Below are positions 6,121 through 12,582 of a stretch of 12,582 nucleotides of DNA, piece by piece; position 1 is the first letter of the stretch, and each line of letters begins with the position of its first letter. The notes beneath the pieces were generated by a model, which was given only the letters and a program-made list of their open reading frames with translations, had not been told where the DNA came from and did no database searches. The position numbers and the translations under genes were made by a program. The DNA comes from an uncultured Christensenellaceae bacterium (lineage in GTDB: Bacteria; Bacillota_A; Clostridia; Christensenellales; UBA3700), in assembly GCA_944381335.1 (NCBI GenBank), contig CALWKT010000025.1, positions 1 to 12,582 on the forward strand, read 5' to 3'.

Positions 6121-8358
6121 TTATTCTGCCGAGCCGTCTTCAGGCTTGTTGTCTGCGCTTGCCGAGCCGTCTTCAGACTTTTTGACCGCCTTCTTTCTCG
6201 GCTTTTTCGCGGCAGGTTTGTCGCCCTGTTCTTCGGCTTTTGCGGTTTCGCCGCTTTCTTCTTTTGCAGGTTTTTCTTCGTCGGCTTTTTCTACCTTTTT
6301 CTCAGCGTTTTCTTCGGCTTTGACCTGCTGCGCCTGCTTTTTAGCGGCAGATTCCTCCTTTGCCTTCGCTTCCTCCAAAAACTCTCTCGCGCTGACGATC
6401 TTTGCTTCAGCCGCCTCTCGCTTGGGCTCGTAGTCGTAGCGGTAGGTCTGATGCTTTGCCTGTCTCTCGTCTATCGCCTTGATGACTTCTTCTGCGCTCT
6501 TGCCTTCAAAAAGCATCTCCACTTCGTCCGTGTAGATAGTGTTCTTGGCGAAAAGCACCTTGACCATGTTATCCATCACGCTTCTGTGTTCTTTGATCAG
6601 CGTGAGCGCGCGGTCGTAGCTTTCGTCAAGGATGCGCTTGACTTCGCTGTCTATTATGCCGCCCAGCTTTTCGCTGTAAGAATGAGTGGTACCGTAGTCT
6701 CTGCCCAGGAACACCTCTTTGTTGCCGCCGAGGAACATGTTGCCCAGTTGCTCGGACATACCCCACTCCGTGACCATCTTGCGCGCAATGCCGCTCGCGC
6801 GTTCGATGTCGTTGCTCGCGCCCGTGGATATGTCGTGGATGACGATCTGTTCCGCCGCTCTGCCGCCCAGCATCATGACGATGTTGTCAAGCAGCTTGTT
6901 CTTGGTCACGTGGCTGTCGTCGCTGTCCGGACGGGTGAGCGTATAGCCCGCCGCCGCGCCTCTGGGAACAATGCTGACTTCCTGCACTTCGTCGCACCCG
7001 GGGAGCAGTCTCGCGACGATCGCGTGACCCGCCTCGTGGTATGCGGTGATCCTCTTGTCGCTGTCCGTGACCACGCGGCTCTTTTTCTGCGGACCCGCGA
7101 TGACTTTGTTTATGCCTTCGAGGATGTCTTCCATCACGATGACCTCTCTGCCCGCTCTCGCCGCAAGGATAGCCGCTTCGTTGAGAAGGTTGGCGATATC
7201 CGCGCCGCTGAAGCCGCTGGTCATACGCGCTAAGATCTTGAAAGATACGTCGGGCGCAAGCGGTTTGTTGCGGCTGTGCGCCTTGAATATCTCCTCTCTG
7301 CCTTTTACGTCAGGGATGTTGACGTATATCTGACGGTCGAATCTGCCCGGTCTCAGAAGCGCCGGGTCCAGAATGTCCGCGCGGTTTGTAGCCGCCATGA
7401 TGATTATCCCTTCGTTTTTTTCGAAGCCGTCCATCTGCACGAGCAACTGGTTGAGCGTCTGCTCGCGTTCGTCGTGCCCGCCGCCGAGACCTGCGCCTCT
7501 CTGACGGCCCACCGCGTCTATTTCGTCGATAAAGACGATACACGGCATGTTGCGCTTAGCCTGGTCGAACAGGTCTCTGACTCTCGCCGCGCCCGTACCT
7601 ACGAACATTTCGACGAAGTCCGAACCGCTGATAGAGAAGAACGGCACGTTGCTTTCGCCCGCGACCGCCTTTGCGAACAAGGTCTTACCTGTACCGGGAG
7701 GGCCTACGAGAAGCACGCCCTTGGGGATACGCGCGCCTAGTTCGCTGAATTTCTGCGGATTTTTAAGGAAATCGACTATCTCTTTGAGTTCTTCTTTCTC
7801 CTCTTCCGCTCCCGCGACGTCTGAGAATTTCACGTTCGTGCTCATCGTCATCTTCGCCTTCGTCTTGCCGAAGTTCATCGCCTGCTTGTTCGCGCCGGCG
7901 TTCTGTCTGATGATGAAGAAGATCGTACCGCCGAGAAGCAAAAGCATTATCAGCGGGAAGATGATCGAAGTCCAGCTGACGCCTGTTTCGTAGTGCAGAG
8001 TGAGTTCCGGCACCGCAACCTCGCCGCCCTCATTCCTGAGGTCGTCGAAAAGCTGAAGGATCGCGGTGTAGCCGCCGGTCTCCACATGGTAATCCGCAGT
8101 TTTAGACGGGTTCTTTTTGAACGTTTCGTAATCCGTTGTCGAATTCTTCTTCAGAATATATGCGTCGCTTCCGTTGACGACGTAAACTGCCTGTATTTCA
8201 CCTTTTTCCAGCATCGTCACAAAAGACTCTCCGCTGCCGTCGTAAGGAAGCTCCGCGGGTTTCTTGCCCGTGCCGAGCATGATCCATATCAACGCGATAA
8301 CGGCGATCAGTGCGACGATTATTATCACTGTCCTGATTATTCCGGCCTTTCTACTCAT
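6121..8358 (-). CDS. ftsH: ATP-dependent zinc metalloprotease FtsH
   Basis: 745 residues. FtsH is the membrane-anchored AAA+ protease that extracts and degrades membrane and short-lived cytosolic proteins as a hexamer. In order: TM1 (about 9-28), a periplasm-facing domain, TM2 (about 131-150), Walker A GPPGTGKT (219-226), pore loop FVG (252-254), Walker B with DEID (278-281), the second region of homology with arginine fingers R336 and R339, the zinc site HEAGH (441-445) and third ligand D517 in GASNDIERA. All catalytic residues are present. Start at 8358: GGAGG sits 4 bases upstream; the frame extends 10 codons further without a better site. Odd: residues about 645-745 form a tail rich in K, E and A, longer and more charged than most bacterial FtsH tails, with lysine clusters ([10 protein letters not shown]). 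It is a single gene with its own promoter. Confidence 0.98.
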   Translation of the reverse strand: MSRKAGIIRTVIIIVALIAVIALIWIMLGTGKKPAELPYDGSGESFVTMLEKGEIQAVYVVNGSDAYILKKNSTTDYETFKKNPSKTADYHVETGGYTAILQLFDDLRNEGGEVAVPELTLHYETGVSWTSIIFPLIMLLLLGGTIFFIIRQNAGANKQAMNFGKTKAKMTMSTNVKFSDVAGAEEEKEELKEIVDFLKNPQKFSELGARIPKGVLLVGPPGTGKTLFAKAVAGESNVPFFSISGSDFVEMFVGTGAARVRDLFDQAKRNMPCIVFIDEIDAVGRQRGAGLGGGHDEREQTLNQLLVQMDGFEKNEGIIIMAATNRADILDPALLRPGRFDRQIYVNIPDVKGREEIFKAHSRNKPLAPDVSFKILARMTSGFSGADIANLLNEAAILAARAGREVIVMEDILEGINKVIAGPQKKSRVVTDSDKRITAYHEAGHAIVARLLPGCDEVQEVSIVPRGAAAGYTLTRPDSDDSHVTKNKLLDNIVMMLGGRAAEQIVIHDISTGASNDIERASGIARKMVTEWGMSEQLGNMFLGGNKEVFLGRDYGTTHSYSEKLGGIIDSEVKRILDESYDRALTLIKEHRSVMDNMVKVLFAKNTIYTDEVEMLFEGKSAEEVIKAIDERQAKHQTYRYDYEPKREAAEAKIVSAREFLEEAKAKEESAAKKQAQQVKAEENAEKKVEKADEEKPAKEESGETAKAEEQGDKPAAKKPRKKAVKKSEDGSASADNKPEDGSAE
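6127..6176. repeat. 17-bp direct repeat in the ftsH tail
   Basis: TGCCGAGCCGTCTTCAG occurs at 6127-6143 and again at 6160-6176, 33 bases (11 codons) apart. It encodes the repeated EDGSA of the last residues of FtsH. The in-frame spacing fits a small tandem duplication in the low-complexity tail. Confidence 0.85.
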
Positions 8359-8380
8359 TTTACCTCCGAAAATTACGGGA

Positions 8381-8402
8381 GACCGCAAGATCTTCTGCGG
8401 TC
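8381..8402 (-). promoter_or_regulatory. Hairpin in the ftsH leader
   Basis: GACCGCA (8381-8387) and TGCGGTC (8396-8402) form a perfect 7-bp stem with an 8-base loop. It lies between the predicted transcription start (about 8408) and the GGAGG site, so it sits at the very 5' end of the mRNA. Such stems can stabilise mRNA; there is no U-tract, so it is not a terminator. Confidence 0.6.
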
Positions 8403-8414
8403 CATATTATTTAA

Positions 8415-8443
8415 ATAATATATTAAATCACGGTTTTAGTCAA
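8415..8443 (-). promoter_or_regulatory. Sigma-A promoter of ftsH
   Basis: Minus strand: TTGACT (8443-8438), 17 bases, TATTAT (8420-8415). It lies in the gap between the end of yyaC and ftsH, giving a leader of about 50 nt. No strong terminator is visible between the yyaC stop codon (8497) and this promoter, so some read-through from yyaC is possible. Confidence 0.78.
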
Positions 8444-8496
8444 CCACTATCAAGTAATCATATTGTAAAAAATGGAGATTAAAATCACATGAAATT

Positions 8497-8946
8497 TCAC
8501 CGGTAATTTACAGAAGTTACAAGATTCACCACGTCGCGCGCAAGCCCTGAAATAAACAGCGGATCAGCGGTCTTGAGTTGCAGAAGCATGTCCCCTTCCC
8601 TTTCTCCGACGATCGCCATTATTCCCACGTCTCCCAGCCTGCCCGCGTTTTTTCTGAACGCGCCTGCCGGCCGCAGACCGTTTTCAGACACCTTGATCTT
8701 GCCCACGTCCTCCAGCGCGCCCATCGTGGCGTCTATCGCGACAACTATGTCGCCGCGGTGATACGTTTCCAGCATTTTTCGGTACCCGTGTAGGTTAAGT
8801 GCCGTTATCGGACGGCGGCGGGTGCCGTAAACATAGGCGTTTACGTTTCTTTCTCTGAGCATTTCCCCCACAAGCGGGCCCAGACTGTCTCCGATTATCT
8901 TCGGGGTTCCTATACAAACAAACACGACGTTTCTTTTTACTTCCAT
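8497..8946 (-). CDS. yyaC: YyaC family protein (DUF1256), putative sporulation protease-like
   Basis: 149 residues from the ATG at 8946. The family signature is near the N-terminus: CIGTPKIIGDSLGPLVG (11-27), followed by IDATMGALEDVG (71-82) and GVAAFRKN-like PAGAFRKN (93-100), GDVGIMAIVG (105-114). YyaC proteins are found in spore-formers and have a fold related to the germination protease/HybD peptidases; their exact function is not established. The conserved aspartates (D20, D72) are present. The frame stays open 28 codons further upstream, but that extension (Arg/Phe rich) lacks family resemblance. No Shine-Dalgarno is visible before 8946 and I find no good sigma-A promoter, which would fit control by a sporulation sigma factor, though I cannot show one. 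Confidence 0.88.
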   Translation of the reverse strand: MEVKRNVVFVCIGTPKIIGDSLGPLVGEMLRERNVNAYVYGTRRRPITALNLHGYRKMLETYHRGDIVVAIDATMGALEDVGKIKVSENGLRPAGAFRKNAGRLGDVGIMAIVGEREGDMLLQLKTADPLFISGLARDVVNLVTSVNYR

Positions 8947-9122
8947 ACGGATATTATTGACCGCGTGCCGCCGTTTAAACGGCAAGAAAAAACAACGCGC
9001 TCTGCCGCTCCGCACATATGCCCTGCGCAAGTTCTCTCTCCGCTCTCCGGAACCGGGCGGGTACGTTGTGTCGGTTTTCGGAATAATTTTGCGTTATTTG
9101 TTTATTTATTTTGTTTTAAGCC
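8947..9122. other. Divergent intergenic region with 14-bp palindrome
   Basis: The gap between divergent yyaC and the CvpA-family gene spans 8947-9263. Its yyaC-side part holds a perfect palindrome, GCCGTTTAAACGGC (8970-8983), 24 bases upstream of the yyaC start; otherwise I see only a GC-rich stretch and an AT-rich run near 9085-9118. The palindrome may be an operator or may simply form a small stem in the yyaC leader. Confidence 0.45.
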
Positions 9123-9151
9123 TTGACAAGTCGTAAAAACTTTGGTAAAGT
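9123..9151 (+). promoter_or_regulatory. Sigma-A promoter of the CvpA-family gene
   Basis: TTGACA (9123-9128), 17 bases, TAAAGT (9146-9151). A TATATT also lies a few bases further. The leader is roughly 105 nt; an imperfect CCGA...TCGG stem at about 9162-9181 is the only structure I see in it. The ribosome-binding site GGAGGGTG (9251-9258) precedes the start. Confidence 0.7.
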
Positions 9152-9263
9152 TATATTAGAGCCGAAGGTTATATCCCTCGGTAATACTTGCAATTGAAAA
9201 TTTCTGAGTGCGTCGCATAAAATAAATAAGGCGTTATCAGTAAAATTAACGGAGGGTGAAATA

Positions 9264-9824
9264 ATGATTCTTGGATTGGATATGAGTTCAATTCCCCAAC
9301 TTCCGATCTCGTATATTACGATCGTGCTGATCGTTTTCATGCTTCTCGGGCTTATTTCGGGTTTGATCAAAGGCTTCGGCATTGAATTTCTCGGTCTTCT
9401 CAAGATGGCGGGCGTTATTTTCGGCGCGGCTTTCGGCGTGGGCTTGATAATGCCTACGGTCGGACAGTATCTCAGCTTTATTACCGATGAAGGAATAAAA
9501 GAGACCGTCATATACATCGCGCTGTTCATCGTGCTGTGGATCGTGCTTGCGCTGCTCGTCGGTCTGTTCAAGAGACTTTTCCTGCGTCAGCTCCCTGGCG
9601 GATGGAGCAAATTCTTCGGCGGTATCATCGGTATGCTTAAAGCCGGCATCATCGCGATCGCGGTCATCTACGTATACACTCTGATCGCCGATGCTCTCTC
9701 GAGCGTTGAGGTCCTCACCTTCTTCGTGGAAAACGCGAAGTCCGAGCCTGTCGGCAAGTTCCTCGTCGAGAACAACCTTGTGCAAAAAGTTGTGGATATG
9801 GTGAAATCGATCATTACCAGATAA
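9264..9824 (+). CDS. CvpA family membrane protein
   Basis: 186 residues with four hydrophobic segments (about 17-34, 48-66, 82-103, 125-143). It shows the CvpA hallmarks: a glycine-rich loop after TM1 (GLISGLIKGF, 29-38) and the conserved FFGGIIGMLKAG (117-128) before the last TM. The family is named after a colicin V production factor of E. coli, but in most bacteria its role is unknown; envelope-related functions have been proposed. The ATG at 9264 is set by GGAGGG 6 bases or so upstream. The C-terminal 40 residues form a short amphipathic extracytoplasmic or cytoplasmic tail. It is a single gene with clear promoter and terminator. Confidence 0.88.
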   Translation: MILGLDMSSIPQLPISYITIVLIVFMLLGLISGLIKGFGIEFLGLLKMAGVIFGAAFGVGLIMPTVGQYLSFITDEGIKETVIYIALFIVLWIVLALLVGLFKRLFLRQLPGGWSKFFGGIIGMLKAGIIAIAVIYVYTLIADALSSVEVLTFFVENAKSEPVGKFLVENNLVQKVVDMVKSIITR

Positions 9825-9844
9825 CGGGACGAAAACAAAAATAC

Positions 9845-9870
9845 GGACGGCGCAAGCCGTCCTTTTTTTT
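9845..9870. terminator. Strong terminator, usable in both directions
   Basis: GGACGGC (9845-9851), loop GCAA (a GNRA tetraloop), GCCGTCC (9856-9862), then eight T's (9863-9870). On the minus strand the same stem is followed by GTATTTTTG, so it can also stop transcripts from the converging BofA-like gene. Confidence 0.93.
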
Positions 9871-9931
9871 ACAGAAAAAGAAAAACGCGGAAAGTTTTGT
9901 CTCTCCCGCAACCGTCCGCGCCACATCGCTT

Positions 9932-10189
9932 TCAGAAGCTCAACCCGACAAAAAGCCTTGCAATGCAAAGCGCCGCCTGACCTGCGATCCCCAGCAGTCC
10001 TCCGACGGTGAGAAGCAGAGAGTCAGCTTGCTCAAGCGCAATGAAAGCGAGAGAGGAGACGAACCCTGCCGCGGCGTTTGAAAAAAACAGCAGAAACGCC
10101 GCCTTTTTCTTCGCTCCCGAAAGAAAAAGCGCGAGCAGAGACAGCGCGAAACCGACGAAATAACATGAGACGTACTCGTATATCTGCAT
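9932..10189 (-). CDS. bofA: BofA-like (pro-sigma-K processing inhibitor family) protein
   Basis: From the ATG at 10189 the protein is 85 residues, close to the 87 of B. subtilis BofA. TM1 covers about residues 5-25; then comes the family-like FFSNAAAGFV (35-44), a second hydrophobic segment, and LLTVGGLLGIAGQAAL (59-74), matching the BofA ending 'ltv..G..GxxG...L'. In sporulating bacteria BofA sits in the forespore outer membrane and holds the SpoIVFB protease inactive until sigma-K is needed; distant homologues outside that pathway exist. The start is uncertain: no Shine-Dalgarno precedes 10189, and the frame stays open to a TTG at 10288 preceded by GAGGAG only 2 bases away. The match is by pattern, not by high identity, so 'small BofA-family membrane protein' is safest. 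Confidence 0.6.
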   Translation of the reverse strand: MQIYEYVSCYFVGFALSLLALFLSGAKKKAAFLLFFSNAAAGFVSSLAFIALEQADSLLLTVGGLLGIAGQAALCIARLFVGLSF

Positions 10190-10200
10190 ACGATAATATA

Positions 10201-10230
10201 TGCCGTATGTCAGACCGTAATAATACGGCA
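10201..10230 (-). promoter_or_regulatory. Inverted repeat in the BofA-like gene leader
   Basis: TGCCGTAT (10201-10208) and ATACGGCA (10223-10230) are perfectly complementary, with a 14-base loop. A competing smaller stem CCGTA/TACGG lies inside (10216-10229). The element ends 11 bases before the chosen start codon, so in RNA it could affect initiation; as DNA it could be an operator. Confidence 0.5.
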
Positions 10231-10341
10231 ACGACACTTTTGCTTTATGGTTTGCCCGCTTATACGACGCCTTAACGGAAAAGATCAACGCTCCTCTGCT
10301 CCTGCCTTTCCGTTTAACGCGTTGACTTAATCGTATGCCGC

Positions 10342-10398
10342 AAAACGGCTGACCGTTCTCTTACTCCGCCCGTCGGAAGGAGTACTTCAGCCGTTTTT
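10342..10398. other. Long inverted repeat with nested hairpin, unexplained
   Basis: AAAACGGCTGA (10342-10352) and TCAGCCGTTTT (10387-10397) form a perfect 11-bp stem. The 34-base loop holds a second stem, ACTCC (10363-10367) with GGAGT (10379-10383). On the plus strand it ends in five T's, so it looks terminator-like, but no plus-strand gene lies upstream of it. It may terminate a small RNA or be a structured regulatory RNA. The rest of 10231-10341 shows nothing I can name. Confidence 0.55.
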
Positions 10399-10429
10399 CG
10401 TCCTTTTACGATGAAAACCGCACGCGCCG

Positions 10430-10443
10430 CGCGATATATCGCG
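10430..10443. promoter_or_regulatory. 14-bp palindrome, candidate operator
   Basis: CGCGATATATCGCG is a perfect palindrome about 50 bases upstream of the -10 element of the acyltransferase operon. Its length and symmetry fit a binding site for a dimeric regulator; which one is unknown. Confidence 0.4.
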
Positions 10444-10491
10444 GGCAAAGTCAATATTTTTTCTTTTTCTGTTCATTTATTTGCGCGATTA

Positions 10492-10500
10492 TGATATACT
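10492..10500 (+). promoter_or_regulatory. Extended -10 promoter giving a probable leaderless mRNA
   Basis: TGATATACT (10492-10500) is an extended -10 element (TGn plus TATACT). The -35 position (10472-10477, TTCATT) is weak, as is common with extended -10 promoters. Only 6 bases separate the hexamer from the ATG at 10507, so the transcript would begin at or next to the start codon. No Shine-Dalgarno is present. Confidence 0.6.
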
Positions 10501-10506
10501 TAAACT

Positions 10507-11823
10507 ATGTCTGATAAAACGGCAAAATGGCTGAGGCTGGACAACAGCGCCAAAATATTCCCGATGATGGCGGACAAGCAGAATCAGAACTTGTTCAATA
10601 TCTTCGTGCGCCTGAACGAGGACGTAGACAAAGAGGTCCTTCAGCGCGCGCTCGAAGTTACGATAAGGCGCTTCCCTTCAATGAACGTCATGCTAAAGCG
10701 AGGCGTTTTCTGGTTTTATTTCGAACAGCACGGCGGCAAGCCGAAAGTATACGACGCAGACCCGATCGTGATGAAAAAGATCACTTCTTCCAACTGCGGC
10801 GGCTTCTGCTTCAGGATCAGTTGTTTCGAAAACGTGATCTTTGCGGACTTTTTCCACGCAGTGACGGACGGCACCGGCGCGGCTGAATTTGTCAAAAGCC
10901 TGCTCTTCACCTACTTCACGCTGAAAGGCTACCCGGTGGACGGCGAGCAGAAAGTGCTGACGGTCGGCTCCCCGGTAAATCCTCGCGAATACGAAGACAG
11001 TTTTCTGACCAACTACAAGAAAAAGAAGATAAAGGATCTTACGATCAGTTCCCTCAAAGGCAAGAAGTCTTACCGGATCTCCGGCATCCGCTTCGACAAC
11101 GCCGGCAAGGGCGTGATCAACATGTACACGCCGGCGAAACAGTTCGTCGCCGTATGCCGCGAGCACAACTGTACGGTCACCGAAATGATAGGCGCGCTCT
11201 TCATGCTCAGCGTATACGAGACCAAGATCAAGCCGCTCAATCTTCCGCCCCAGGACATTCAGCTCTTCGTGCCGATAAACCTGAGAAAGATCTTTTCTTC
11301 AGTCACTCTGAGGAATTTTTCTCTGTTCTCCAGGATAGGCGTGACGGCGAGCGACGGGATGACCCTGGAGTCTCTGACTGCAACGATACACGAGTGCCTT
11401 AAACGCGATACGCAGAAAGAAGTGCTGTCTGACAAGATCTCGACGACCGTATATGCGGAAAAATTCCTGCCGATGAGGATCCTTCCCCTCTTCATGAAGC
11501 GGCTGATCTTCAAGATCTCCAACCTCTTCTTCGGAAAAAACAAAAAGACGGCGACGTTTTCGAGCGTGGGCGTGGTCTCTCTGCCCGAAAGCTTCAGACC
11601 GTATATAAAAGACATGGGCTTCGGGATCACGGCGAACAACGCCTGCCCCGTCACGATAACCGCGGCGACGGCGTTCAACACGATGTGCATCAATTTTACG
11701 AGAACGATCACCGATACCGAGATAGAAAAGCGCTTCGCGCGCTATCTGACCGATTTCGGGATAGACCTGAAGGTGACTTCAAATTTCTGGGAGGTGGACG
11801 ATTATGCGCTGCAAATTCTGTAA
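10507..11823 (+). CDS. Condensation-domain-like acyltransferase (alcohol acetyltransferase-like)
   Basis: 438 residues, soluble. The CoA-dependent acyltransferase/NRPS-condensation superfamily is indicated by FFHAVTDGTGAAEFVKSLL (115-133): H117, D121 and G122 match the HxxxDG core of the HHxxxDG motif, with the first His replaced by Phe, which many non-NRPS members tolerate. Residues about 25-60 (FNIFVRLNEDVDKEVLQRAL, then FPSMNVMLKR) are the typical N-terminal 'paired donors/acceptors' strand and helix, and the later LFVPINLRKIF (268-278) fits the DFGWG-side half of the fold. A free-standing single domain with no carrier protein nearby suggests acyl transfer from CoA or between small molecules; the substrate is unknown. 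The last 20 bases overlap the next gene, indicating translational coupling. The start at 10507 has no Shine-Dalgarno and seems leaderless. Confidence 0.78.
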   Translation: MSDKTAKWLRLDNSAKIFPMMADKQNQNLFNIFVRLNEDVDKEVLQRALEVTIRRFPSMNVMLKRGVFWFYFEQHGGKPKVYDADPIVMKKITSSNCGGFCFRISCFENVIFADFFHAVTDGTGAAEFVKSLLFTYFTLKGYPVDGEQKVLTVGSPVNPREYEDSFLTNYKKKKIKDLTISSLKGKKSYRISGIRFDNAGKGVINMYTPAKQFVAVCREHNCTVTEMIGALFMLSVYETKIKPLNLPPQDIQLFVPINLRKIFSSVTLRNFSLFSRIGVTASDGMTLESLTATIHECLKRDTQKEVLSDKISTTVYAEKFLPMRILPLFMKRLIFKISNLFFGKNKKTATFSSVGVVSLPESFRPYIKDMGFGITANNACPVTITAATAFNTMCINFTRTITDTEIEKRFARYLTDFGIDLKVTSNFWEVDDYALQIL

Positions 11824-12493
11824 CGTTGAAGTGGACTGCAAAACTCACATCTGCCCTCTCTGCCACGAGTTGGTGACCCCGGATGAAGGCGACGAACTCT
11901 CCCCCGCGTTCCCCCCAAAAACGGCGAAAGCGGAAAAAAAGAAGCACACTCATTTCACTCTGTCCAACGTCTATCTTGCAGTCAGCGTGATCGCGTTCAT
12001 CACCTGCCTTGCGGTAAACTTCGGCTTGCATCAGCAGACGCGGTGGTCTTTGATGGTCGGCGCCGTTCTCCTTTACGGCTTTCTGACTATGAGAAACACG
12101 GTGATGAGCAATAACAGCGCATGGATAAAGGCGTTCTGGCAGATCGTCATGATCGTGCTGATCCTATGGCTTGCGCAGATCGTTTTCGACGATGTCATGG
12201 AGGACACGTACTGGCTGCTCGACCTTGCGCTGCCGATAGTCATCATGCTTTCGGTGCTGACGCTCGGCGTGATCTCGTGCGCGGTGGTGCGCAGGAACAA
12301 GGCGCTTTTATACGACACTCTGTTCCTCTCCCTGATCGGCTTCGTGCCGATAATCCTGTTTGCGTTCGGGCTTGTCAGAAAGGTGCTCGCCAGCGCGATC
12401 TGCGCCGGCTTCTGCGCCGCGGTGATAGTCTGCGTGATAATCTTCGCGCGCAAGGAAATTCTTGAAGAAATGGAACGTCGCCTGCATTGGTGA
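11804..12493 (+). CDS. Zinc-ribbon, six-TM membrane protein (DUF6320-like)
   Basis: 229 residues. A zinc ribbon opens the protein: C3, C6, C17 and C20 (CKFC ... CPLC). A Lys-rich linker (40-50) leads to six hydrophobic segments (about 53-72, 80-96, 111-129, 138-162, 170-190, 195-214) and a charged C-terminal end (KEILEEMERR). This layout matches the DUF6320 family, which from memory often neighbours condensation-like 'alcohol acetyltransferase' genes in Clostridia; its function is unknown. The start at 11804 is set by GGGAGGTGG (11789-11797) inside the preceding gene, with a 20-base overlap, so the two are co-translated. I infer that it anchors or exports the product of the acyltransferase, or forms a membrane complex with it. 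Confidence 0.72.
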   Translation: MRCKFCNVEVDCKTHICPLCHELVTPDEGDELSPAFPPKTAKAEKKKHTHFTLSNVYLAVSVIAFITCLAVNFGLHQQTRWSLMVGAVLLYGFLTMRNTVMSNNSAWIKAFWQIVMIVLILWLAQIVFDDVMEDTYWLLDLALPIVIMLSVLTLGVISCAVVRRNKALLYDTLFLSLIGFVPIILFAFGLVRKVLASAICAGFCAAVIVCVIIFARKEILEEMERRLHW

Positions 12494-12528
12494 CGTATTT
12501 ATAAAACTACTCTAAGGAGATTTTATTT

Positions 12529-12582
12529 ATGTATTACATAGGTGTGGACGTCGGCGGAATGAGCATCAAGGGCGGTCTCGTC
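12529..12582 (+). CDS. ROK family sugar kinase (glucokinase-like), 5' end only
   Basis: Eighteen codons before the window ends: MYYIGVDVGGMSIKGGLV. This is the ROK-type phosphate-binding motif (DxGGxxxKxxLV; D7, G9, G10, K14), typical of glucokinases, fructokinases and ROK repressors; with no HTH in front it is more likely a kinase. AAGGAG (12514-12519) precedes the ATG by 9 bases. Only 35 bases separate it from the zinc-ribbon gene and no terminator lies between, so it is probably in the same operon. Substrate cannot be judged from the fragment. Confidence 0.85.
   Translation, partial: MYYIGVDVGGMSIKGGLV

Noticed and set aside
6451..7233. 260-residue plus-strand frame within ftsH
   Set aside because: It is antisense to the conserved AAA and protease domains of FtsH, has no Shine-Dalgarno and is rich in His/Arg/Val as expected of a shadow frame.
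9288..9968. 226-residue minus-strand frame across the CvpA-family gene
   Set aside because: It runs antisense to a clear gene and through the strong terminator at 9845-9870; composition is highly charged and unlike a protein.
10322..10350. TTGACT at 10322 as a plus-strand promoter for the hairpin element
   Set aside because: No acceptable -10 hexamer lies 16-18 bases downstream, so I do not call it.
10693..11166. 157-residue minus-strand frame in the acyltransferase gene
   Set aside because: Antisense to the HxxxDG-containing domain and without start signals.

Overview
The window looks like chromosomal DNA of a low-to-mid GC, spore-forming member of the Bacillota (class Clostridia; possibly Christensenellales-like, an impression from protein style only). 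The evidence is the Shine-Dalgarno/sigma-A style of gene starts, an FMN riboswitch with a rho-independent attenuator ahead of an ECF transporter S component, and two genes of sporulating Firmicutes: YyaC (DUF1256) and a BofA-like protein. I see no tRNA, rRNA, insertion sequence or CRISPR array.

Layout. 147-1271 (+): YitT-family membrane protein with a DUF2179 domain and a long Ala/Pro/Glu tail; a palindrome overlaps its promoter -35. 1399-3912 (-): a giant Sel1-repeat protein of about 22 tandem 36-residue repeats, driven by a perfect consensus promoter. The two genes converge on one bidirectional terminator. 4119-5039 (-): promoter, FMN riboswitch, attenuator and ECF riboflavin-type S component; a coding-like stretch follows its stop codon. 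5164-6100: a collapsed divergent locus, in which the C-terminal remnant of an XRE regulator (-) abuts a start-less three-TM membrane protein (+). 6121-8443 (-): ftsH with promoter, leader hairpin and an unusual charged C-terminal tail. 8497-8946 (-): yyaC. 9123-9870 (+): CvpA-family protein with promoter and strong terminator. 9932-10189 (-): BofA-like protein. 10190-10506: non-coding, with several inverted repeats. 10492-12582 (+): an apparent operon of a condensation-domain-like acyltransferase, an overlapping zinc-ribbon/six-TM protein (DUF6320-like), and the start of a ROK-family sugar kinase cut off by the window edge.

How the parts work together. Most genes are single transcription units facing each other across bidirectional terminators, so there is no large operon. 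ECF S component and riboswitch form a classical vitamin-B2 feedback unit: FMN should terminate transcription of its own importer. FtsH and the YitT, CvpA and BofA proteins are membrane or housekeeping functions. The most unusual unit is the acyltransferase/zinc-ribbon pair: its promoter places the predicted transcription start at the ATG, implying a leaderless mRNA, and the region upstream carries an unexplained long hairpin and a 14-bp palindrome. No complete novel defence or mobile system is visible; the best candidates for new biology are that pair, the Sel1 array, and the structured DNA upstream of the pair.
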